From assembly GCA_026770025.1 (NCBI GenBank), contig JAMXDE010000007.1, forward strand, positions 2,170,001 through 2,234,000: a stretch of 64,000 nucleotides of DNA, read 5' to 3'. Every line of letters starts with the position of its first letter. Position 1 is the stretch's first letter. Below, piece after piece: positions 1 to 9,122 of the stretch. The position numbers and the translations under genes were made by a program. The stretch comes from Craspedostauros australis (lineage: Eukaryota > Bacillariophyta > Bacillariophyceae > Mastogloiales > Achnanthaceae). The notes under the pieces are model-generated. The model was not told where the DNA came from. It did not search any database and saw only the letters and a program-made list of their open reading frames with translations.

Positions 1-1349
1 GGGGTAACGTTGGGGGATCATTTTTGCACGTACTAATGGCGAGTACAGAGAAGTACAGTAATACAATTGCTACATGAATATAATACATAATAGCATGTAC
101 CATGGGTTGTACGCTGTCAAAGCAAGGCAACAAAAAGCAAACGCTCTACGCCACGAACACTTACGCAATTCCATGGAGACAAATGGAACTGCAAACGTAG
201 ATGGGGTCAAGTGAGACCAAGGGGAAGGCGGTTCGGAGGCATAGCTGGCACAGCCCACAATACTAACTTGGGTCTGTTGCCAATGAGTGGCTTGCATCCA
301 ATGCACTGACACCGAGATTTCTTTCCAGGTGTCCCGAGGAGATGCGTTGCTTGCTGATCCGGTGCTTAGCCTCTGCTCCAGATCAGCAGAGCGTGATGTC
401 GTGTGCAGAAGCGAAGCAACAGCAGCGATCCAAGCCGCAGCTCAGTCTGATTTTCCGGGCCACGCAGCATTCCCTCCGAACACAATACGACCTATCCATA
501 CATAGCTCGTACACCGCAATCACTCTCCAAAGGAATGGTACGATTTAAGTAGAAGCAGAAGAGGTCGCGGCACGCTATTTTCTTGCGATCCTATTTCTCC
601 CAAACCGGGCGACCTTGAAGCAACGGTGAGAACGGAGAAGGTATTCAACTCTGAGTTGGGGAGGGGCCTTTCCTATCCATCATTGCCACATCTCTGGTTC
701 ACTTCAGGCTTCCCTCGTCGGACGTATTACTTCTCCCATGCAAACATGGAAGCGCATCATGGTCATGGGGGTCCACACCAAAACCAAGCCGCCCAAGCCT
801 AAAGCAATCGTCAAAAGCGCACACCCAATCAGCGCTCTCCTTCAAAATGCTTGCAGCTGGTAGAATACTGATCTAGCGCGCGCCAGGTGTCTGATCTGAT
901 GGATGCAATGCAGAGTGACCGGACGAGATGGGTATTGGCCAATCATCGATGTTCGCTGATCCATGATGATTTCTGTTTGTCACGTCCTCGCCATGGTGGG
1001 GCCGAAGTCAACCGTCGCAATAATGGAATGGCGCAACAGCAACGATGACAGCACCTTCACAGGTATGGAGGCTGTCGTGATCAGTGGAACGTTGGAATCT
1101 CTATCTCTGGTCTTTGTTTGGTACAATATTATATTATATAATCGATCACGAGTAGAATGAATGCAAAACTGGATGGAGGTTCCCGGGTTTGACATAGCGA
1201 ATGTTCGATTTGTGCAATCGTATAATAGTATGGTAGCGCGTGGTTGTCGTTGCCGCTGTGGTGGGCTACTCGGACCTTCGAGAATGGTTTGTAGGGACGG
1301 TATCTGGGCAAATGGTGCGCTCGTGCTCCACCATGCGGAGAAGGCGACG
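1..1349. other. intergenic, no gene recognised
   Basis: No open frame here looks like a protein. The stretch from about 1110 to 1230 is rich in short TATA/GTAT words of the kind seen between genes throughout this window. It is presumably the 3' flank of the minus-strand gene that ends at 1350. Confidence 0.5.
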
Positions 1350-2813
1350 CTACCATACATCACAGGAATCCAGGGCCTTCGAGGGAGCTGCGCTCTTCGG
1401 AGATTCATCGGTGTACGAGAGGGATTGAGTCGATCCATCCGACAATTCCTCATCTGTCGTTTCCAACGTGACTTTATCGTCGAACTCGTTCGCCAGTGTT
1501 GGGAAAAACGTGTCATTGGGTGATGGTTTGCGTCGTGGGTGCCACCACTGCCGACGCTGCTGTCGTTTCTGCTGCGTGCCAGAATCGGAACGTCGTTGTT
1601 CCGGCTCGTGGTCTTGTTGCTGTCGTTGTTCCCACTGAAGCTCCTGCTCTCTCTGTCGTTGCCGCTGCAGCCTCTGCTGCTGCCGTTGTTGCTGCTGCTC
1701 CCATCTCCATCCTCCCCGCGCGTACGCCTTGACGCCATTGCGGACATCTGATGTAGATTCACCCCAATGCCGTGCCCCACACCACTGCTGCCTCCCGCGT
1801 TCCGGTCGACCCATTGCAGCAGCTCCCCCTGGAATCGAATCTGGTCTTTGAATGCCTCTGCCGTCATGCGTTTGGTTGTTCTCATGGCCGTCATGGTTCT
1901 GATGGTTGGCATGGTTAGCATGGTTGGCATCCCCATAATTGCCTTCGCTGTTGTCGTGGCCAGTGTCATCGTTATATCCATGTGGCATCTGCGCAGTCGA
2001 GCCAACGCCCACAGACTTCCTGCGGATGGGCACGAAGAGGTTCGAATCGCTGATGTGACGCACCATCGTCTTCTGACCGCGGACGATTGCCCATGTGCCC
2101 AAAGGGACATCGCGAATTTTGGCCGGGGTGAGATTGCTGAGACTTGCAGTCTTCCTGGCATTCACCATGGCATCGTGCCTTCCTTGAAACTGAGCAAGTG
2201 ACGCAATGGGATGCTGCTGCCGTCCACCAACGGAATCCCATCGACAAGGCCGCGATGATGTTTGTGTGCCGCACGAGCGCAGCGGCCACAACCCAAGATT
2301 GGCAAGGTAGTCTCTTCGTTGCTGCCGTCGTCTTTGACACCGTTCTCTTTTTGCCTCCTGCAATTGCCCAGTTTGTGATTGGCGAAACGAAGGAGCACGG
2401 CCAGTGGCAGATGACGACGAGGACGATGAAGATGACACTGCCAACTCAGGCGCAGTCGAGGATGCAGCGGAACTGGATGCAGCTCGATCCGCAGATTCCT
2501 CATCCAAGCGACAGAGAAGGCTGTCCGACGGAAGCTTTGCGCGGTCCTGAATCACTACTATCGATGCAGACCTTGCATTCTCTCCTTGACTTGTCTGTTC
2601 AGCAGACTCTAATCGAGTGATGGTGTCATCAGCCTCTTGCTGCTGTTCGTGTTGCTGTTGCTGTTGCTGATCATGCTGATCATGCTGATCATGCTGTTCA
2701 TGCTGTTCATGCTGTTCATCATGTTGTTGATCGTGATCAAGCATGAGACTGCGGATATGCGCTCGCCATGATGGCAGCGATGGTGAAGATGGTGCTGCTC
2801 CCGTTGATTGCAT
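1350..2813 (-). CDS. Gln/His-rich low-complexity protein, unknown function
   Basis: A 487-residue open frame starting at an ATG whose complement is at 2811-2813. I do not recognise a family. The N-terminus has a run built from His-Glu-Gln and His-Asp-Gln triplets (residues about 28-60), followed by a poly-Ser patch (about 128-140). A basic Arg/Gln segment lies in the middle, then Asn-His repeats. A second Gln/Arg-rich stretch (about 365-430) follows, and the tail is acidic and Ser/Thr-rich, ending in SCDVW. The conserved-looking core is around residues 225-275 (Leu-Gly-Thr-Trp, then Phe-Val-Pro-Ile-Arg-Arg). The composition is typical of disordered diatom regulatory proteins. An overlapping frame at 980-2161 also contains plausible sequence in its middle, so an intron or a frame change inside this gene cannot be excluded. 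No membrane segment or signal peptide is visible. Confidence 0.5.
   Translation of the reverse strand: MQSTGAAPSSPSLPSWRAHIRSLMLDHDQQHDEQHEQHEQHDQHDQHDQQQQQQHEQQQEADDTITRLESAEQTSQGENARSASIVVIQDRAKLPSDSLLCRLDEESADRAASSSAASSTAPELAVSSSSSSSSSATGRAPSFRQSQTGQLQEAKRERCQRRRQQRRDYLANLGLWPLRSCGTQTSSRPCRWDSVGGRQQHPIASLAQFQGRHDAMVNARKTASLSNLTPAKIRDVPLGTWAIVRGQKTMVRHISDSNLFVPIRRKSVGVGSTAQMPHGYNDDTGHDNSEGNYGDANHANHANHQNHDGHENNQTHDGRGIQRPDSIPGGAAAMGRPERGRQQWCGARHWGESTSDVRNGVKAYARGGWRWEQQQQRQQQRLQRQRQREQELQWEQRQQQDHEPEQRRSDSGTQQKRQQRRQWWHPRRKPSPNDTFFPTLANEFDDKVTLETTDEELSDGSTQSLSYTDESPKSAAPSKALDSCDVW
2668..2722. repeat. 9-bp tandem repeat inside coding sequence
   Basis: About six copies of a unit close to TGATCATGC/TGTTCATGC. 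It encodes the His-Glu-Gln / His-Asp-Gln run of the minus-strand protein. Its 9-bp length keeps the frame open whatever the copy number. Confidence 0.75.
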
Positions 2814-4134
2814 AACGGTAACATATGGTGTAGTGCTATACGATACAGTACGAGTTGGTAGAATATTGCAGATAATTGCACAGTATTGCAGATCTCAGTT
2901 GCCTTGTGTTATGCGGTATGGTGTGTGAAGTGCGAGCACCTGTATTGTATTGTGCAAAGCTCGTGTGTGTCTTCTAATCGTGTGTTTGTGCTTGCGTTCA
3001 AGTCGTATTGTGTGACTCTTCCTTCTTTCTCCGTGTGGAAACTCGTGCTCCATCACGGGTGCTCTGGCCAGCATTCATTCTATTCGTGGTAGTAATCTGA
3101 CCGTGGTTGTGGCCGGAGGTCAGTTCCTTGGGTTCTGCACTTCTGCTGCAGCCTTCCACATCCCAGCACTTTCTTCGCTCGCTCTTGTCGCAGTCAACGC
3201 CGAATGTGCGAATTGGGAGGATGAACTCACGCGCACACACCACTTCGTCTGCGCACCACTTTGGGTGACATCATGAACACCTTTTGTGATCGTGATGAGG
3301 TGTTTTTGTCACTTTCGACGGCCCCAATGTTTTGTACGTGGTCCCCACCCGCAGCGATGGGATGCAAAAGGACTCCTTCCTTTGTTGGCCCTGACGTGAG
3401 TGACTGCGGCTTTGTTCTCCTTGAGCCGCATGAACGACATTACAGGTTGCAGCCCTGTGTGTCAACTATGACGCCCTGCGAAACATCCAAGAAACAGAAC
3501 CGAAACCAACACCGAACAGGACCGTCGTTCCGATCGCGTCCGCAGCACTCTCGCGCCCAGAACCCTTTCTTGACGAACGATTGATGCGGTCGAGCTGATT
3601 GGTGGGGCGCGAACCTTGCAATCTGGCCACACACCACCCAAGTCCCACAGTTCGAATTATCATCGTGCGTTTGCATCGAATGACAACTCCATAAACAAGA
3701 AATCATGAAGAAGGTCATGAAAAATGATACAATGTCCTTCAATCTGGCCACAAAGTCGACACCGTCGCAGCGCGACACCTTGATGTCGCTTCTTCGTACA
3801 GGCTTCATGCGACTTCATGGTCGTGGACCGCGTCGATGTCTCCAATCTTGCATCGCATCTCTCTCGATGTATCACGAAAGCCGCAGCGATACTCATGGCA
3901 TCGGAGAGAAGCGACAACCGACAGGTATCTTGGACTGACCTTGTGTCAAAGTGTGCGATACAACTGTTACAGTAGTACCGGAGAGTGCCACAGAGACACT
4001 TGGGCACAAGAACGGGAGCAAGACCAACAGATCAGCATTCGCCAAACCACCAAAGGAACGAAAGTCACCGGCCTGCGAGGTTGGCGTCGCTGCGCGGTCA
4101 GCCATGTCCTCGAGATCGTGTGGTGCGACTATGC
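2814..4134. other. intergenic, no gene recognised
   Basis: Several short frames on both strands, none with family similarity or consistent composition. The part nearest 2814 would be the 5' flank of the upstream minus-strand gene. Confidence 0.4.
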
Positions 4135-4186
4135 TACGAGCTCCAGATCGCAGTTGATGCACTCACGATAACACTAGTTGTGGAGT
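4135..4186 (+). repeat. 52-bp dispersed repeat, copy A
   Basis: This 52-bp segment recurs in inverted orientation at 21050-21101 with one mismatch by my reading. The similarity stops sharply on both sides. Its nature is unknown; see findings. Confidence 0.8.
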
Positions 4187-4890
4187 TTTGGCCCCTTGTT
4201 GCCACTGGTTTGCTTGCTTTTGGGAGAATCGGCGATTGGGTATTTAGAGCTATTGTGTGTTTGCTCTCGCTGATCCGTCTTCTACGTCACAGGGAACGTA
4301 TTCCACGTCATGAAAAACGAGTCACAACAGAGGAAGAGACATCGTGTGACTCTTCCTCCGCAAGACAACATGATGACTGCGTGCGGCAACAACAGAATGT
4401 GCCAGGCCAGGACAGCCAACAACACTCCACGTTGACCAGTCTCACAATGGAAACCAGCAACATCCAATCGTCTCGGAATACGACGAAGCGCATTGGCGAT
4501 CTGTACGACGCAGACGACAGTGCTTCGCCAATCACCACGACATCGTCTTCACCTCGGCTGCCAATCCTGTGAATGATGCATGCACAGCTCAGCCAATCCA
4601 CATTCTTGCCACTGTTGCTGTTTCCATTTTTCTTCTCCGATAACATGCGGTGCGCACATGATCAACGTGGTACGGTATGCATCCTGCGCAACCGTGCAGC
4701 ACGATCCTCCTGCAAGAACGCTAAGGCGCAAGGGACGACATCAACACAACCAAAAGTACCGATCCAGCCACGAGTGTGAAGGAGCCTCGAAGCAAATACG
4801 AGCAATAGTAAACCGCTCGTCCAAATTCGAGAGGAAAGAAACAGCATTCCAGCAAACCACAACCAAGCAAAGATCACGTGGAAACCGAAG
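4187..4890. other. intergenic with leader of the next gene
   Basis: No gene is called with confidence. The last 150 bases before 4891 are poor in T and rich in A/C, like the leaders of the other host genes here. An open frame at 3985-4572 crosses the 52-bp repeat and ends in a Ser/Thr/Gln-rich tail; it is unsupported by any family. Confidence 0.4.
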
Positions 4891-7636
4891 ATGCTCAACT
4901 TCAAGGCAGTTACCATCACGGCGATCTTGCTCGCCGAATGCAAGACAATCGATGCCATCCTTCGCGGCTGTAGATTGGTTGACCCAACCGACGAACTTTA
5001 TGTTGCGATGCAGGCAACCAGACTGCTGAAGGCCGACGGTGGTTTCATCCCTAAGAACTTCAAGGGTAACAAACAGACGGGAGCACCGTCCAACAATCCG
5101 AGCAGCAATCCCAGTGTGGCACCAACCAGTTTGCCTACCAGCTCTCCTACATTGGCACCAACTGCGTTGGCCAGAATAATGACAACAACACCGACTTCTA
5201 CACCAACCTTGCCACCAACTGGGGCACCAACTTCAAGGCCAACTGGGCGGCCAGTTGCCTCACCGACCAGCAATCCAACCTTGAGGCCTACCTCATCACC
5301 GACCGATCAGCCAACAGGTGGAGCAACCAGCATGCCGACGCGAGATCCAACTTCCATGCCGACATCGGGGCCTACATCTGCATCAACTACCGCCTCGTTT
5401 GTATTTGATTCCAGCATCTCCGTGGCCTGCGAGCCAGATGTTGCGCCGCCATGCTTTCCGCCTGATGCATTCGACCCAAATGCCATCATCTGCAATCCAT
5501 CCAAGACTTCGTGCCGCGAGGCCGTCACTGCTGTTCGAAGCACACCAGGATTGCAGAATTACTTCGCATGCGCTGGCCTCTTGACCAAGGGGGATGTGCG
5601 CAAGCTATTCAACCGATATGCATCCAACCCCTTGCTAGCTGAGGAGCTGACGCTATCGTCCGTCGCCGGCACCACTCTGCTCACAGCTCTTGGTGGCGAG
5701 AACATCTACTACGTGTGCCAGGACGCCGGGGCTCCATGCTATGCAGAGGAGTATCACTGTACCAGCGCCGACGGTTACAGTTTCATGACCATTGCCACCA
5801 CTGCCTGCATTGGGTCTGGATCTTGCGACAGGATGGGACTAAACCCATTGGTCCTGGATTCATCCTGTACCAGCAAAGGGGCATGCGCCGGCATGAACTC
5901 TCTTTATGTTTCCGATTGCTATGGTCCTCACCCAACGTACGGTGTCACCTTCATTGGTCAACTGGCCTGCACTGATTATCTTTCCTGCACCGTCGCTGAT
6001 GAATATTCCTACGGAGACGCCATCACACAAAGCGGCGCCTGCGTTGGGCCCTACGCCCGTGCGGGCGTTGGCTTCCGCATTGAACAGAACGGGGCCAGCC
6101 ACTCCCGGAGCCACGTCAGAATTGGGTCCAACGCATGCCTTGGTGATCATGCATACGGCGGAGCACATGCGAGCTTTTACTACGACTGCGCATGCACACC
6201 GTCGCCGTCAGCTGGGAAGATTCAGGGCAGCTTGATCATCAGCGACAATGCCTGCGCCGCAGCCTACGCTTGCGCAGGATTGGGATTCGGTGACTCAGCG
6301 ACGACTGACATCATTGTGCCAGAATATGGCTGTGACAGCGGCGGCGCGTACTACGAATGCATGACAAAAACCAACTGCGACAGCAACGAAGTCTTCATTA
6401 TCTACGATGCTGCCGTCGCCTGCCCCAAAGACGTGGATGGTTATGTAAGGGGCGAAAGGGTCGATCAATTCTGCATCAACAAAGATCAACGCCCAACAGA
6501 TTGCCCGACTTTCGCCCCCTTCTCCGCTGGCAAGCGATACCCCAACGATGATTCCAACAGAGCAGCCATCCAATCTGGCAACTTTTGTTCGAACAAACTC
6601 CCCAACCATCAACAAGACCACCCTGCAGACCCTTTGCTTGAATGAGGCTGGGGAGGTTGCTGCGGGCTTCACCTCCGGACCAATCGTCCTCTGCGATGAT
6701 GATGTGGGCACATGCGCACAATTTGTCAACGACATCGAGTCTCTCCCAACGAACAAGGACAGGTTTGTGAAAAGCATCTTCGGATGCGATGACGACCAAG
6801 GCAGCCAGGCATCGCAGCAACAGGCGCAGGTGCGATTCGATCGCATTAAGAATGACCCCCAAGCAATCGCAGCCATCCTCACTGCTCTTGACGGCGATGG
6901 CATCCTTCTCACTGCGAACGCCGCAAGCCTATCCACGAGATGCGGTGCTGTGGGCGGGGCCTGCCGCCGAGGAACTCTCGGTTGGACTCTCAGGAGCGAC
7001 ATCACCATCACCCTGGACTCATGTGCAAGCGATAGTTCCTGCGAAGGGGTTTCAAAGAATGCCATCATCCTCAGCAGCTGTCTGGGACCAAAATCCTGCA
7101 AGAATATTGGATCTTTTTCCAGCCCTCCCAGCGCCACGGCCACCATTGGCTACCAGATCATCGGGCCAGTCGCATGCACCAGCACAAACAGCTGCGAGAA
7201 TCTTGGGCAGAACATCTACGGCAACATCCGGATGAAAAGCGGAGGACGCAATGGCGTGGATGGCTGCAAAGGCCATGGAATTTGCGCTGCCCAGTCTGCC
7301 AGTATCTCCACGCCTACGCTTGCCAACATCGACGTGGGGACGAACGCTTGTCAGGGACAACGCGCTAGTCAGAATGTTCACGCTGGCCCGTTCAAGACTC
7401 TCGGTGGTATCACCATCGGCAGTGGCGCATGCTTGTCACGAGACAGCTGAAATGGTGTTGCCAACTCCAACTTGGCGGTTGATGATGTGGTCGTGGCGGC
7501 GAACACCTGCGCGGCTCCAAGCAACTGTCAGGACTGCGTGGCGACAGACATATGCAGCGGCTCTCCTGGCCGGACCTACACCATCAACAGCCCATCCAAC
7601 GACTGCCCTGGACAAAATAACGATGCATGCTCTTGA
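4891..7636 (+). CDS. secreted Cys-rich protein with Pro-Thr spacers, disrupted
   Basis: Probably a cell-surface or secreted protein. It opens with a short hydrophobic segment (MLNFKAVTITAILLA) that could be a signal peptide. A Pro-Thr-Ser spacer of repeated xPT units follows at residues about 65-165. After it comes a long Cys-rich region in which beta-strand-like segments alternate with Cys-containing turns such as ACIGSGSC and ACAGLG. The frame from 4891 closes at 6645, but a second frame beginning within 6512-6548 continues with another Pro-Thr spacer and a second Cys-rich module to 7450. After an in-frame TGA at 7448-7450 the same style of sequence runs on to a TGA at 7634-7636. The natural gene is therefore about 2.75 kb with two modules, broken once by a one-base shift near the C5 run at 6515-6519 and once by the TGA. 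It is either a recent pseudogene, a null allele or carries assembly errors. The ligand or role is unknown. Confidence 0.7.
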
Positions 7637-8117
7637 AAAATGAAATGGCAGACCGCACTCTCAGGGCGCGAACAGGAGTGGGAGTACAAACATCACGACA
7701 TGTCCACATGTACGCCCATGCTCATACGGTCGCATCTTCCGCAGCGGCAAGACAGCACGGATGCGATCCATATTCAGAACGAATGGCTCAACTCAACTCC
7801 ATCGTTGCATATGGCACGATGATCGAAGAATAGAATACATGTTACAATACGGTCGTGGAACAATCGTTTGCATCCTGTGCTGCGCCGCGCCTTGCCAGTT
7901 GTGCATTCTCGTACTTCCATGTACTAGTATAGCATGATATGGTACCTTCCCCCACGACTTCAAGGGATCATATCCGAAGATGAACCACACAACTTGGCTG
8001 CAGTCTCAACCACTCTGTCCAGAAGTTCATACGAAGGCACTGGCGTTCTCGCCGTACAACTCGCCGAGTACTTCAAACTTGTCCTGTCCGAGGCCAGCTC
8101 ATCGAGGAAACGTTACG
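7637..8117. other. intergenic
   Basis: No supported gene. Two short open frames (7934-8143 and the first part of 7980-8381) do not resemble any family before about 8118. Confidence 0.4.
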
Positions 8118-8381
8118 TGCGAACTAAAACGAAGACTCGGTGATGCCATGCTTGGCTATCTGGAACGTCTGTGTCTGCAGGAGGGGGCGTCCTGCATGTT
8201 CGTCTTCAGCATGCAGACGACGGAATGGTTCATCGAATGTGGACTTGACGAGGTCGATGTCAGCTGGCTGTCACCCAGCCATCACACCACGTACGATACC
8301 AAGCGCAACAACATGATTTGCCTGAAGAAGATCACCAACGTTCATCATCTGGATGCCTCCGAACTGTGGTGGAATAGATAG
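8118..8381 (+). pseudogene. 3' fragment of N-acetylglutamate synthase-like GNAT gene
   Basis: About 87 residues ending at TAG 8379-8381 match the C-terminal half of an amino-acid N-acetyltransferase domain of the arginine pathway. The RLGDAMLGYLERLC segment corresponds to the acetyl-CoA-binding turn and following helix (Gly-Asp-x-x-Leu-x-x-Tyr-x-Glu in known NAGS proteins). TTEWFIECGLDEVDVSWL matches the conserved block where bacterial and plant enzymes have Thr-x-x-Trp-Phe-x-x-x-Gly-Phe. The tail MICLKKI matches the last strand. The rest of the GNAT domain and the whole amino-acid-kinase domain are absent upstream, where no frame resembles them. In intact enzymes the product is N-acetylglutamate, the first intermediate of arginine synthesis. 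Here it is most likely a gene relic. A terminal exon of a gene whose upstream exons lie elsewhere is less likely, because the disrupted surface-protein gene lies close by. The homology is read by eye. Confidence 0.55.
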
Positions 8382-9122
8382 ATTACACAAGAAAGGTACA
8401 GCAGGTGCAATGGGCACAATACATAGTCGCATGTAACGTATTATAGGAGCTGCACTAGCACATCACAACATAGCATAGTATAGCATACGAGCATTGTATG
8501 GTGTGTATTCGTTGCGCTCTACTCTACTCTGCTCTGCTCTACCAATACATGGCGATTGTGCCAGTGGCCATGCCGCTGACAGGGCACGAGCAGAGATGAA
8601 TGATCACAGGATGCATCGTTGGTGCTCCAGTGACGAGTACAGACGCGTGGACTTGATGGCAGCAAAGATCGCGAGGGTTGCACATGTGTGATGAAAAGGA
8701 AGTGGAGTACTGGCATGGTGCGATGTGGTACAGACGTACGAGTGCGGTACCAACAAAGAGGAGCCTTTGCCATTCGATTGGTTTGTGCAACACACACCGA
8801 TTGTGCTGGCGCTCCGATCGACGCAGTTGAGGCCTTGGAGCGTTTTTGTGTGTGGTTCGGCTGGAATTTTCCGATCAGAGCAGCACAACACAACGCGATG
8901 GCTCCACGACGCACACCATTCACGACACAAAAATAACGGTCCTCGTCACAAAAATCACATCACTCATCACAAAACACAGAACACAGAACACAAAACACAA
9001 AAACAACTCAAACACAACACATCACATCACAATCCTCCATGCCATCAAGCAGACGATGCGCACACCACCATTCGAACCACAGGTGTACCTCCAACATATA
9101 GTTCTACTACTACGATTTGCAG
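8382..9122. other. non-coding, with an orphan A/C-rich leader at 8925-9038
   Basis: No gene is supported. From about 8925 to 9038 the plus strand is almost free of G and dominated by CACAAAACA-like words. It ends at an ATG (9039-9041) that opens only 20 codons before a stop. The leader looks like those in front of other genes in this window, but no coding sequence follows; the transposase gene lies directly beyond in the opposite orientation. Confidence 0.5.

Noticed and set aside
2030-2060. A match to the tRNA-gene B box (GGTTCGAATC)
   Set aside because: It lies inside a coding frame and no cloverleaf can be drawn around it; similar words at 17552 and 29488 lie inside retrotransposon coding sequence.
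3985-4572. Plus-strand open frame of 195 residues with two hydrophobic stretches and a Ser/Thr-rich tail
   Set aside because: It crosses the 52-bp repeat, has no leader of the usual type and no family resemblance; only the tail looks protein-like.
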